A stretch of DNA of 34,201 bases from NCBI GenBank assembly GCA_964607765.1, contig CAZSNT010000116.1:1-34201 (forward strand), read 5' to 3'. This document shows, one piece after another, positions 1 to 7,352 of this stretch. Source of the stretch: CAZSNT01 sp964607765. GTDB taxonomy: Bacteria > Verrucomicrobiota > Lentisphaeria > Oligosphaerales > JABHEG01. The notes beneath the pieces were generated by a model, which was given only the letters and a program-made list of their open reading frames with translations, did not search any database and was not told where the DNA came from. The position numbers and the translations under genes are program-made. Within the stretch, counting starts at the first letter, position 1; every line of letters starts with the position of its first letter.

Positions 1-119
1 CCCCATCCGTAGGCTCTTCCCGCATCCGTAGGCTCTTCCCGCATCCGTAGGCCCTCCCCATCCGTGGGCCGTCCCCATCCGTAGGCCTTTCCCCCCATCC
101 GTAAGCCCGCACGCGCCCC
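1..119. repeat. Degenerate CATCCGTAGGC tandem repeat
   Basis: Six copies of the core CATCCGT begin at positions 4, 23, 42, 59, 76 and 96, so the period is 17-20 nt. The first three units are nearly identical (CATCCGTAGGCTCTTCCCG, 19 nt) and the later ones decay. The array lies just beyond the 3' end of hslO and may continue off the left edge of the window. A second small cluster of the same core occurs at 5688-5736. The function is unknown. The spacing is too short for a CRISPR array. Confidence 0.75.
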
Positions 120-1097
120 TCACCCCGCGGCACGCTTGCTGGCACTCAGCGCAGACACGTCCGCCGCCGCAATGACGTAGTTGCGGGCGCAGAAGCGACA
201 GGCCACACGCAGCGCCTCCTGCTTCCGCGCCGCATTGTCCAGGTCCGCCTGCGGCATGGCCCGAACGACCTCGAGCATCCGGTCGCGACTGCAACGGCAA
301 TGGAACTGAGGGACTGCTCCCTCTGTCACCGAGTAGTCACGGGCGCAGCCCTCGGGAAGCAGTGAATTCAGAACGCGCTCAAAGTAGTTGTCGATGCGCG
401 GCGTCCGGGCCAGCAGCGCCCGCGTCTCCTCGGCGGCAAGCCGGCGACGCAGCCGGTCGAACTCGGCCAAGTCAGCGCCCGGCAGTGCCTGCAGCAGCAA
501 GCCCTGACAGACCGTGACCGGGCGCTCCACTTCCGTGCAGAACCCCACCAACACGGTCATGCCGCTCTCCACCTGGTCACTCACCGAGAAGTGGTAGGCC
601 ATGTCCTCCACAACATCCAACAGCGCCGCATCCGCATTGCCCGCGTTCAGCGTCGCGCTGTGGCTTGACTTGATGACCGCCACACGCCCGGCGTCGCCGT
701 AGACGCTGTCCTCATCGACTACGCGCGACCCCAAATCTGTCGGCACGATGAAACCGCGGACCCGCGCGTCACAGTCCACATCCACGACCACGCTCTTGAC
801 TTCGCCTTCGTAGTGCCAGCGCAGCGTGAGACGTTCATCCCCTTCCAACAGCGGCGACACCAGCACGCCAACCGTCAGCGCCCGGCTCAGCACATGTGCT
901 GCAACCGGATCGCAACCATGGGCAAGCACGGCTGTGCTCACCGTCTCCGTTGTGTGCGCGTATACAAACCGGGCGTGCTGGCTGCGCAACACGCCCCTAT
1001 AGATAAAATCTGTCATCCAATCCGTCCACTGATACCGCGGGAACAGGTCCTGCGCATATTGAAAGAACCGTCGCCTGAATGAATCGGCAGACAGCAT
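120..1097 (-). CDS. hslO: Hsp33 family redox-regulated chaperone
   Basis: The 325-residue protein matches Hsp33 in length and layout. The diagnostic feature is the C-terminal zinc-binding redox switch, with a CRC motif (Cys267, Cys269) and a CRFC motif (Cys300, Cys303). In the family these four cysteines bind Zn when reduced; oxidation forms disulfides and unfolds the switch, activating the cytoplasmic holdase. The N-terminal part would be the substrate-binding core. The ATG at 1095-1097 gives a normal family N-terminus. The gene is divergent from the esterase that starts at 1211, leaving about 113 nt for two promoters. Nothing looks truncated, and all four switch cysteines are present. Confidence 0.93.
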   Translation of the reverse strand: MLSADSFRRRFFQYAQDLFPRYQWTDWMTDFIYRGVLRSQHARFVYAHTTETVSTAVLAHGCDPVAAHVLSRALTVGVLVSPLLEGDERLTLRWHYEGEVKSVVVDVDCDARVRGFIVPTDLGSRVVDEDSVYGDAGRVAVIKSSHSATLNAGNADAALLDVVEDMAYHFSVSDQVESGMTVLVGFCTEVERPVTVCQGLLLQALPGADLAEFDRLRRRLAAEETRALLARTPRIDNYFERVLNSLLPEGCARDYSVTEGAVPQFHCRCSRDRMLEVVRAMPQADLDNAARKQEALRVACRFCARNYVIAAADVSALSASKRAAG

Positions 1098-1210
1098 ACG
1101 GCAGCACTGCCGAATGTCAACCGACCTGGCGCCGAATCCCCAGTTCGCCTGCAGTCCGGCAACGCCCTATATTTGTCCCGGCATCAACACTGATCGGAAG
1201 GGCTGTGTGC

Positions 1211-2005
1211 ATGTGTTCAGAAACTGTCCCGCTATGGCCAGACGGCGTCGTACCCGGAGAAACGGGCAATATCGGTCCGGAAAGAGAAATGCCGCCTGCG
1301 CCGGGCGCTTCGGAGGTGCTGCGTCTGACCGACGTTTCGTGCCCCACCATCACAATCCATGAACCGGCGTCCGGAACAGCGACCGGCGCCAGCGTCCTCG
1401 TCTGTCCGGGCGGGGGCTACAACATCCTGGCCTTCGAACACGAAGGCACTATGGTCTGCGACTGGCTGCGAGAGCTCGGCATCACGCCCATTTTGCTCAA
1501 GTACCGCGTGCCGCGGCGCGACCCCGACCAGCCGCACCTGGCGCCAATGCAGGATGTGAGGCAGGCGCTTGCCCTGATCCGGAAGAACGCCGCCGCGTGG
1601 CAGCTCGATCCGGCCCGTATCGGCATGCTCGGCTTCTCGGCCGGCGCGAACCTGTGTATCATGTCAACACTGACCGGAGCCACCCCAAACCCGGACGGGA
1701 TCGCCTTCATGATCCTCGCCTATCCGGCCTACCTGCTCGACGAAAGTGACACCAGTCGGCTGCGCCCTGATATCAACGTCACGCCGAACGCACCCTCGAC
1801 CTTCTTCGTGCACGCGGACGACGATCCGCATACCGCCGCAGGAAGCGCGCTGCTCTACGTCGCCCTCAAGCAGGCAGGAGTCTCTTCCGAGCTCCACATC
1901 TACGCCAGCGGCGCGCACGGCTTCGGCATGCTCGACCGCGGCCACCCGGTCGACTCCTGGCACGGGCGCTGCACAGAGTGGCTTCGCGACCAAGGGTGGG
2001 CGTAG
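1211..2005 (+). CDS. Alpha/beta hydrolase, acetylxylan-esterase-like
   Basis: This is a 264-residue alpha/beta-hydrolase. It has an oxyanion-hole CPGGGYN segment, a nucleophile elbow GFSAG with Ser143, an acid candidate in HADDDP (around Asp203-205) and catalytic His236 in GAHGFG. This layout fits the family that deacetylates xylan or other acyl-sugars, but the substrate cannot be read from the sequence. The frame is open upstream to 1079. I chose the ATG at 1211 because the VPLWPDG segment typical of the family N-terminus follows at once, a GGAAGGG ribosome-binding sequence precedes it, and the longer form would overlap hslO. No signal peptide is visible, so a cytoplasmic location is likely. 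It is convergent with the radical SAM gene, with a 7-nt gap. Confidence 0.85.
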   Translation: MCSETVPLWPDGVVPGETGNIGPEREMPPAPGASEVLRLTDVSCPTITIHEPASGTATGASVLVCPGGGYNILAFEHEGTMVCDWLRELGITPILLKYRVPRRDPDQPHLAPMQDVRQALALIRKNAAAWQLDPARIGMLGFSAGANLCIMSTLTGATPNPDGIAFMILAYPAYLLDESDTSRLRPDINVTPNAPSTFFVHADDDPHTAAGSALLYVALKQAGVSSELHIYASGAHGFGMLDRGHPVDSWHGRCTEWLRDQGWA

Positions 2006-2012
2006 CCCGACC

Positions 2013-3206
2013 TCACCCATACGCACCGAAGCCGAAGAACCAGTGTTTCTTCGAGAACCGGTAGAGCCAGTGCTTCTCGGGAATCTCCTTTCCCGGGAGG
2101 TGGTGCCCCGGGCAACACCGCATCGCAGCCAGTTCCTCAAAGCCGGTGCCGCGCCCCGTGCAATCACGCGCCCCCTCGCGCTGCAGCAGATCCTGCAGCG
2201 CCTGCGGATCCTCAAGCAGAACACAGCCTCGCGTCTTCGCAGCAATGTCGCGCCGGAAATGGGCCAGGAACTCGCTCCCCGACACGGCCGCGGCAAACTG
2301 CGTGCCGTCGCCCACGCTGTCGCAGGCGAACTGGATGGGGGGGCACGGCTCGATGCCGCCGCTCGGGTTGATGTGGTGACTGATCCCCACCGCTGCCGGG
2401 CACAGCGCCCTGCCCTGGTGATCCCAGTACGCGTCAAGCAGCATGATGGGCGCGTGGCAGCGCGTCTCCACGATAAACGAACGCAGCCGCAGGATCTGCT
2501 CCTCGTTCAACGCCAGCTCGGGCGTGGGATTCGCGCCCACCGGACGGTAGATGTAGTACCACAGGTAGTGGACTTTGCGCGCTATGAGTTCCGACACAAA
2601 TCGGTCTGACACCAAGTCGTCGATGTTCGACCTGCAGACGCTTGTGGCCACGCCGGTGATCAGACGGGCACGCTGACAGCAGTCCAGCGCAGCCAGCGCA
2701 GCATCATACACGCCGTCGCCGCCGCGACGCTCGTCGCTCACACTCCCCATCCCCTCGATGCTGATCAACGGCGTCACATTGCCCAGCCGCCGCATCTCGC
2801 CGGCCACCACGTCGTTCAAACACGTGCCGTTCGTGAGAACCTGAAAGTAACAGTCCGGATGCCGCTCGATAACGTGAAACAGTTCGCTGTACAACAATGG
2901 CTCGCCGCCCAGGATGCCGAAGAAGTACGAGCCGTGCTCCTTGCAGGCCGTGATGATGTTGTCAACGGTCTCCGACGGCATGTCCACCGCCGGGCCGTCC
3001 ACGTTCACCCAGCATCCCTGACAGCGCAGGTTGCAGCGGTTCGTCACCGAAATGAAAGTCACCGCCGGGAAGAACTCGCCGCGCTTCAGACGCCGCTCGA
3101 AACGCTGGACCGCGCGCATGCCTTTCCAACTGAAGTTGTACACGAACTTTGCCAGAAGACGCGGGTCCGTCTCCACCACCATGCGCTTTGCCAATCCAAG
3201 AAACAT
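2013..3206 (-). CDS. Radical SAM protein with SPASM-like C-terminus
   Basis: The protein has about 397 residues. The CNLRCQGC motif (CX3CX2C, Cys58, Cys62, Cys65) binds the radical-SAM [4Fe-4S] cluster, and a GGEP motif for SAM binding follows about 35 residues later. The C-terminal half has further cysteines (LCPAAVG, CPPIQFAC, CCPGHH) that resemble a SPASM/twitch auxiliary-cluster region. The product is unknown; SPASM proteins often modify peptides or enzymes. The ATG at 3206 has a GGGAG five bases upstream; a GTG two codons earlier (3212) is an alternative. It lies 58 nt downstream of the ferredoxin gene on the same strand, so they are probably co-transcribed and the ferredoxin may supply electrons. 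That pairing is inference. Confidence 0.85.
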   Translation of the reverse strand: MFLGLAKRMVVETDPRLLAKFVYNFSWKGMRAVQRFERRLKRGEFFPAVTFISVTNRCNLRCQGCWVNVDGPAVDMPSETVDNIITACKEHGSYFFGILGGEPLLYSELFHVIERHPDCYFQVLTNGTCLNDVVAGEMRRLGNVTPLISIEGMGSVSDERRGGDGVYDAALAALDCCQRARLITGVATSVCRSNIDDLVSDRFVSELIARKVHYLWYYIYRPVGANPTPELALNEEQILRLRSFIVETRCHAPIMLLDAYWDHQGRALCPAAVGISHHINPSGGIEPCPPIQFACDSVGDGTQFAAAVSGSEFLAHFRRDIAAKTRGCVLLEDPQALQDLLQREGARDCTGRGTGFEELAAMRCCPGHHLPGKEIPEKHWLYRFSKKHWFFGFGAYG

Positions 3207-3264
3207 GAGCACTCCCAGGAAACGCCGCCACAGTCGAGCGGCCTACGGACAGGTGTGTCACTCG

Positions 3265-4053
3265 TCACTCGTCACCCTCACACTCCCGACGCTCATTCAA
3301 CGCCTTCTCGTAGGCTTCGGGCCGCAGCAGTCTGCCGCGGTCACGTTTCTCCCGGCGCGCCATCAGAGCGGCGTAGGGATCGTCGCCCAAGAGCTGCTTC
3401 GGGTCCACGTTGACTTTGGCTTCGTCCGGGGCGACCGAATCGAGCGGCGCACCGTTGATCGGGGCTTCGTCCAGCTTGGGGAAGATGATCGCGGTGTCCG
3501 GGCAGATCCGGGCGCACGCCGGGCAGTTGTTCTTGCAGTGGCGCGGGTTGGCCACGACGACGCGCCCGTCGTCGGACAGCTCATACACACCGAACAGACA
3601 AAAACTCAGACACTGCTTGCAGTCGCAGCACCGGCTGTATTCGATGACAGGAAACCACGGCACCCAGTTGCCCAGGGATGGGGTCTGTTCGTCGGCCGCC
3701 TCTCCCGGGGGCGCCGACTCGAGCCCCAGCTCGGCCAACGCCTCGTCGCCGCCGTTGGTACGCAGGTTGACGAAGCGCAGCTCCGCCCCCGAGACGTCAA
3801 CGCCGGCAGCGTGCAGCAGCCACTTCACGGCACGCGGGTAACACGCCACCACGGCCAGGCTGCCACGAGACGCCAGCTCCGTCAGTACGGGCGAGCGCTC
3901 AGCCGCCAACCGGCAGAGATCCGGAACGACCTCCGTCTCGCCCCCCGCGGCACGCAAGGCGGCCTCTACCTGCAGCAGCTCGTCTGCAGGTATCAGACCG
4001 GCGTGCGAACACCGACACAGGAGAACCGTCTGTGGAGTACTCCGCTCAGCCAT
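3265..4053 (-). CDS. Two-[4Fe-4S] ferredoxin-type protein
   Basis: The 262-residue protein has two parts. The first ~110 residues form a domain of unknown function with a CRCSH segment near the start and a conserved-looking CYPRAVKWLL segment. The middle carries two [4Fe-4S] motifs: CX2CX2CX3C around CCDCKQCLSFC, and CX3CX2CX3CP around CKNNCPACARICP. The charged tail has no recognisable domain. It is probably a cytoplasmic electron carrier. The ATG at 4053 is preferred over the TTG at 4059, with a GGGAT sequence just upstream. It is the first gene of a pair with the radical SAM gene. Its upstream region is the repeat-rich stretch 4075-4239, so transcription must start within or near those repeats. 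Confidence 0.8.
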   Translation of the reverse strand: MAERSTPQTVLLCRCSHAGLIPADELLQVEAALRAAGGETEVVPDLCRLAAERSPVLTELASRGSLAVVACYPRAVKWLLHAAGVDVSGAELRFVNLRTNGGDEALAELGLESAPPGEAADEQTPSLGNWVPWFPVIEYSRCCDCKQCLSFCLFGVYELSDDGRVVVANPRHCKNNCPACARICPDTAIIFPKLDEAPINGAPLDSVAPDEAKVNVDPKQLLGDDPYAALMARREKRDRGRLLRPEAYEKALNERRECEGDE

Positions 4054-4074
4054 CGTCAATCCCGTGTTGTGAGA

Positions 4075-4091
4075 CAGTGTTCAGTGTTCAG
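4075..4091. repeat. GTGTTCAG heptamer repeat, intergenic copy
   Basis: The 17-nt stretch has two GTGTTCA heptamers in tandem. It is the same unit found as palindromes inside the three hybrid-kinase genes (15909, 23305, 29015). Here I see no CTGAACAC partner nearby, so this copy looks like a half element. Confidence 0.6.
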
Positions 4092-4092
4092 C

Positions 4093-4239
4093 CAATGTCA
4101 TTGAATTAAGCGGCTCCAGAGATTAGGGCGAAAGATTAAGGCGAAAGATTAAGGTGTACCCGACCCTCATCTTTTGCCCTAATCCTTCACCCTAATCTTC
4201 CGGGAATGGCAACCAACTCCTCAATTCAACGACATTGAG
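4093..4239. repeat. Nested inverted repeat with 13-nt-period inner arms
   Basis: The outer arms, 4093-4110 and 4219-4239, pair with few mismatches (CAATGTCATTGAATTAAG against CAATGTCGTTGAATTGAGG on the opposite strand). Inside them, 4120-4154 holds agattagggcgaa-type units repeated with a 13-nt period, and these pair with 4172-4199. The central loop is about 17 nt. The element lies downstream of the PQQ gene and upstream of the ferredoxin gene, so it may end the former transcript or fold in the leader of the latter. It does not look like an insertion sequence because there is no ORF. The rest of the gap, 4240-4317, holds short runs such as CGAACAACGAATAACG and no gene. Confidence 0.8.
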
Positions 4240-4317
4240 TGATCGGTGGTCAACCACGATTCCGTTCAGTCGCCATCCTCACGCATCACGACTAACGAAC
4301 AACGAATAACGTGCGAC

Positions 4318-5565
4318 CTACCTGCCGGCCACGTTCAGACACACCATATCCCCGGCGCTGTTGCGGCAGTAGAGCCGGCCGTTGGCGAGAACCGGCATGG
4401 TCCAGCACTTGACCTTCCCACCCGCCTTGAGAGCCTGACACTGAGCAATCTCACGGTACGCGTCAGGGGTGGCACTGGCCACGAACAGCCTTCCCTTTTC
4501 GTTCAGAATGAGGAGCTTGTCGCCGGCCATGATCAGGGATCCGAAGCCCAGGTCGCGACTCCACTTCTCCGCACCCGTGGAGAAATCCAGGCAGCGCACC
4601 GCGCCGCGCCCCGCATTGCCGTCCACGCCGTACAGATGGCCGTCGCGCAGGACGCATGTGCTGAAGTGGTTCTTCATGTTCTTGTGTGTCCACAGCTGTC
4701 TCGGCTTGCGCCCCCGCAGATCCAGCAGCGCACACCCCTTGCCGTACCCCGAGGAGATGAACATCCTCCCGGAGGAGTAGATCGGGTCGGCCGCGTTCAC
4801 ATCATACTTCGTCACCCAGTCGAACGACCAGAGCCGCTTGCCCGTCTTGACGTCAACGCCGTGGACGGCTTTCGAACCGAACATGGCGACCTGTTCCCCG
4901 CCGCCGTGCCGGTAAACGACCGGCGTGGAGTAGCCGCCCGCACCAGCGGCGCTGGACCACACTGTAGCGCCCGTCTTCTTGTTCAGCGCCGCCCCGTGTT
5001 GGCCTGCATTGAACAGCACCAGGTCACCGTGAACACAAGGAGACCCTGACAACCCCCAACGCAGTGTGGCTGCCCGGAAATCCCTCGCTATGTTGCGCTC
5101 CCAACGCTTGCCGCCCGTATCGGCGTCCAGGCAGAACACGTGCCCCTCCCTGCTGTGCACATACAACAGATCGCCGTCGAGCACGGGCGTCGCGCGCGGC
5201 CCCGGATAGTTCCCCGCGCCACAGTTGTAACTGAACTTCCACAGTTCCAGGCCTTTATCCGAACTCAGGCAGTAAACCGTGTCCTTGCCGCCGCGGTTGC
5301 CCATGGTGTACAGCCGCTTGCCGCTGACCGTCGCCGCCGACCACCCTTGGCCGACATTCGTCTTCCACAGCACCTGAGGCGTTGCCAGACGCCTGGCGTC
5401 CCACTGGGCCTCGGCCGATATGCCGTCCTTGTTCGTACCACGCCAGACCGGCCAGTCGGCAGCCCGACAAACACTCACACCAACACCGACCAGAAGCGTC
5501 GCCGCAACCGCGTGCCGGCAAACCAAACGACGTATCACCCCACATTCACTCCTGAACATTCTCAT
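4318..5565 (-). CDS. PQQ-like beta-propeller repeat protein, secreted
   Basis: The protein has 415 residues from the ATG at 5565. An AAGGAGA ribosome-binding sequence lies seven bases upstream of this start, and it leads directly into a signal peptide (RRLVCR, then a hydrophobic AATLLVGVGVSV core, with cleavage near CRA-ADW). The mature protein begins DWPVWRGTNKDGIS, as do many Planctomycetes-type pyrrolo-quinoline-quinone propeller proteins. Repeated blades of the form 'GDLLYVHSREGHVFCLDADTG' and 'KTGATVWSS' indicate a BamB/PQQ-dehydrogenase-like propeller. No catalytic dehydrogenase residues are evident, so a binding or scaffold role in the periplasm is more likely than an enzyme. An in-frame extension to 5664 is low-complexity and unlikely. 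It is monocistronic, with repeats on both sides. Confidence 0.85.
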   Translation of the reverse strand: MRMFRSECGVIRRLVCRHAVAATLLVGVGVSVCRAADWPVWRGTNKDGISAEAQWDARRLATPQVLWKTNVGQGWSAATVSGKRLYTMGNRGGKDTVYCLSSDKGLELWKFSYNCGAGNYPGPRATPVLDGDLLYVHSREGHVFCLDADTGGKRWERNIARDFRAATLRWGLSGSPCVHGDLVLFNAGQHGAALNKKTGATVWSSAAGAGGYSTPVVYRHGGGEQVAMFGSKAVHGVDVKTGKRLWSFDWVTKYDVNAADPIYSSGRMFISSGYGKGCALLDLRGRKPRQLWTHKNMKNHFSTCVLRDGHLYGVDGNAGRGAVRCLDFSTGAEKWSRDLGFGSLIMAGDKLLILNEKGRLFVASATPDAYREIAQCQALKAGGKVKCWTMPVLANGRLYCRNSAGDMVCLNVAGR

Positions 5566-5687
5566 CTCGCGTCTCCTTGCTCTGCCTTCCGTTCGGCTCG
5601 TCAACCTACAGCATCCCGTCCAGAACGAACTCGTAGTATACCACCAGTGAGTGCAACACCGCAATCGTACCAGCGAAGTTCACATCC

Positions 5688-5736
5688 CATCCGTTGGACG
5701 GCTCTGCCATCCGTTGGGTTCCCTGCCCCCATCCGT
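5688..5736. repeat. Second CATCCGT cluster upstream of the dehydrogenase
   Basis: CATCCGT recurs at 5688, 5708 and 5730, with spacings of 20 and 22 nt. It is the same core as the array at the window start, 5.6 kb away. It is followed by a 6-bp-arm palindrome (CGTGGA...TCCACG) at 5734-5751. The cluster lies in the divergent gap between the PQQ protein gene and the dehydrogenase. It could be regulatory or a decayed repeat family; the sequence does not decide. Confidence 0.6.
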
Positions 5737-5814
5737 GGAAACCGATCCACGAGCCGATGCCGGTGGCAGACCCAGATCACGACGACTATCGTTCCTCTCA
5801 ACACAGGAGCTGCC

Positions 5815-6585
5815 ATGACCATCCTCGACCAATTCCGTCTGGACAACCGCTGCGCCGTCATCACGGGCGGCAGCAAGGGCCTGGGCAAGTCAATGGCGCG
5901 CGGATTCTGCGAAGCCGGTGCAGACACCGTCATCTGCAGCCGTGACACCGACGCGATCCACGCCGCCGCGGAACAGATCGCGAACGAGACAGGGAGTCAA
6001 TGTGTTGGTATCCCTGCCGACGTAACAGATCCCGCCGATGTGGACATGCTCGTAGACACCGCTGTGCGGACCTTCGGCGGCATCGACATCTGGGTCAACA
6101 ACGCGGGGATGAACATCCGGCATCCGATAGAGCAGTTCCCGGTCGCGGAGTTCGACGCGATCCTCAACGTCAACCTCAAGGCCACGTGGCTGTGCTGTCG
6201 CGCCGTCGCGCCCATCATGAAGCAACGAGGCCGCGGTTCGGTCATCAACATGGGCTCGGTCCTGAGTTCGGTCGGGTTGGCTGAACGCACTGCTTACTGC
6301 TCGTCGAAAGCGGGCGTTGTGGGCCTCACCAAAACACTCGCGCTCGAGTGGGCCGCCAGCGGCGTGCGCTGCAACGCGCTCTGTCCCGGACCGTTCCTGA
6401 CCGAGATCAACGCGGCCATCGCCGACGACCCCGCGAAGGTCGAAGCTGTGGTCGGCCAGACCGCGCTGCACCGCTGGGCCGAGCTCCACGAAATCCAGGG
6501 CGCCGCCCTTTTCCTCGCCAGCGACGCCTCCAGCTACGTCACCGGTTCCTGCCTGTTCGTGGACGGCGGCTGGTCCGCTGCATAG
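5815..6585 (+). CDS. Short-chain dehydrogenase/reductase, gluconate 5-dehydrogenase-like
   Basis: This is a 256-residue classical SDR. It has the TGGSKGLG dinucleotide-binding loop near the N-terminus, DVTD and NNAG motifs, a catalytic Ser in NMGS, and Tyr161/Lys165 in YCSSK. The C-terminal FVDGGW is typical of the family. The NMGSVLSSVGL segment and overall form resemble gluconate 5-dehydrogenase/3-oxoacyl-ACP-reductase-like SDRs. Substrate specificity cannot be set from sequence, and FabG-like activity is an alternative. The ATG at 5815 is chosen over upstream in-frame starts because an AGGAG lies six bases before it and the protein then starts at the usual point before the Rossmann fold. 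It appears to be a single-gene unit. Confidence 0.88.
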   Translation: MTILDQFRLDNRCAVITGGSKGLGKSMARGFCEAGADTVICSRDTDAIHAAAEQIANETGSQCVGIPADVTDPADVDMLVDTAVRTFGGIDIWVNNAGMNIRHPIEQFPVAEFDAILNVNLKATWLCCRAVAPIMKQRGRGSVINMGSVLSSVGLAERTAYCSSKAGVVGLTKTLALEWAASGVRCNALCPGPFLTEINAAIADDPAKVEAVVGQTALHRWAELHEIQGAALFLASDASSYVTGSCLFVDGGWSAA

Positions 6586-6620
6586 CCGCAATTCGAGCGG
6601 GGCAGCGGAAGAATGATGCC

Positions 6621-6653
6621 TTGACATCATCACGCTTGATGCTAGTGTATCAA
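6621..6653 (+). promoter_or_regulatory. Putative vapBC promoter with overlapping operator
   Basis: A consensus -35 TTGACA (6621-6626) is followed after 16 nt by TAGTGT (6643-6648), a weak -10. The -10 sits inside an imperfect inverted repeat, TTGATGC-TAGT-GTATCAA (6636-6653), just before the vapB ATG at 6655. VapB-type antitoxins usually repress their own promoter through such sites. The spacing would give a nearly leaderless transcript, consistent with no ribosome-binding site before vapB. Confidence 0.5.
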
Positions 6654-6654
6654 C

Positions 6655-6900
6655 ATGAGAACAACCCTCACTATTGACGATGATGTGCTGGACAGGGCGC
6701 GCGCGCTGTCAGAACGATTGCACACGCCGTTTCGGGCCGTGATCAACGAAGCCTTGCGTGCCGGACTCCAAAGCGTGGAACAGCCGGCGAGGAAGCGTGA
6801 GTACCAGACCGTTCCTCACGCGATGGAGCTGCAGCGCGGGTACAACCTGGACAACATCCAGGACCTCCTGGCTCAGCTCGACGGGGAGGAGCATCGTTGA
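6655..6900 (+). CDS. vapB: VapB-family antitoxin
   Basis: The 81-residue protein starts MRTTLTIDDDVLDRA, a typical ribbon-helix-helix beginning: a short beta strand that pairs in the dimer and contacts DNA, then an ALSERLHTPFRAVINEAL helix region. The C-terminal half, rich in charged residues, would wrap around and block the toxin. The next gene overlaps its stop codon and encodes a PIN-domain toxin, which fixes the assignment as a type II toxin-antitoxin pair. There is no clear ribosome-binding site, but a promoter and palindromic operator candidate lie immediately upstream. Confidence 0.85.
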   Translation: MRTTLTIDDDVLDRARALSERLHTPFRAVINEALRAGLQSVEQPARKREYQTVPHAMELQRGYNLDNIQDLLAQLDGEEHR

Positions 6901-7328
6901 CCCTCGTCGATGCCAATATCCTGCTCTACGCCGAAGACAGCACTAACCCACACCACGCCGCGGCCCGCGAGTGGTGGGACGCGCAGCTGTCCGGTGAAGC
7001 GCCCGTGTGTCTGTGCTGGACTGTTGTCAGCGCGTTCATCCGGATCGGGACGAACCGCCTCGTGTTCCAGCGCCCCCTCTCTCTGCGCGAGGCAGACGCC
7101 CGCGTACAGAGCTGGCTTGATCAGCCCCCTACCCGTATCATCGTTCCGACCAGCCGACACTGGCAGCTGTTCCGACAACTCCTGGCCGACGGCAACGCTA
7201 CGGGCAATCTGGTCACGGACGCCCATCTGGCCGCTTTGGCCATCGAGTACGGATGTGTGCTGCACTCCACCGATGCGGACTTCTCCCGCTTCCCGCGCCT
7301 GAGATGGCGGAATCCGCTGCGGTCCTGA
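6897..7328 (+). CDS. vapC: VapC-family PIN-domain ribonuclease toxin
   Basis: The 143-residue PIN-domain protein carries the usual acidic residues: an Asp in LVDANILLY near the N-terminus, Asp in LVTDAHLAALA, and Asp residues in HSTDADF towards the C-terminus. In this family they coordinate Mg2+ for RNA cleavage, commonly of tRNA or rRNA; the target here is unknown. The start is a TTG at 6897 that overlaps the vapB stop codon by three bases. A strong GGGGAGGAG ribosome-binding sequence lies a few bases upstream within vapB, so the two genes are translationally coupled. No inactivating change is seen. The stop codon lies inside a terminator-like hairpin shared with the convergent methyltransferase gene. 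Confidence 0.88.
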   Translation: MTLVDANILLYAEDSTNPHHAAAREWWDAQLSGEAPVCLCWTVVSAFIRIGTNRLVFQRPLSLREADARVQSWLDQPPTRIIVPTSRHWQLFRQLLADGNATGNLVTDAHLAALAIEYGCVLHSTDADFSRFPRLRWRNPLRS

Positions 7329-7352
7329 GCCGCTGCTGCCGGCTCAGACCGC
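7319..7352. terminator. Bidirectional terminator-like hairpin
   Basis: GCGGTCCTGAGCCG (7319-7332) pairs with CGGCTCAGACCGC (7340-7352) with a single bulged base. The hairpin spans the stop codons of both convergent genes (vapC at 7328, methyltransferase at 7344). No clean U-tract follows on either strand, so it may act as a transcript-end stabiliser as much as an intrinsic terminator. Confidence 0.65.

Noticed and set aside
1..119. Possible CRISPR array at the window start
   Set aside because: The period is only 17-20 nt, there are no unique spacers of normal length, and no cas genes are nearby.
1958..1973. Sigma-54-like TGGCAC-N5-CTGC sequence
   Set aside because: It lies inside the 3' end of the esterase gene and points into a convergent gene; taken as a chance match.
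4246..5049. Plus-strand frame opposite the PQQ propeller gene
   Set aside because: It starts in repeat sequence and has no motif; the minus-strand propeller gene has a signal peptide, a ribosome-binding site and clear repeats.
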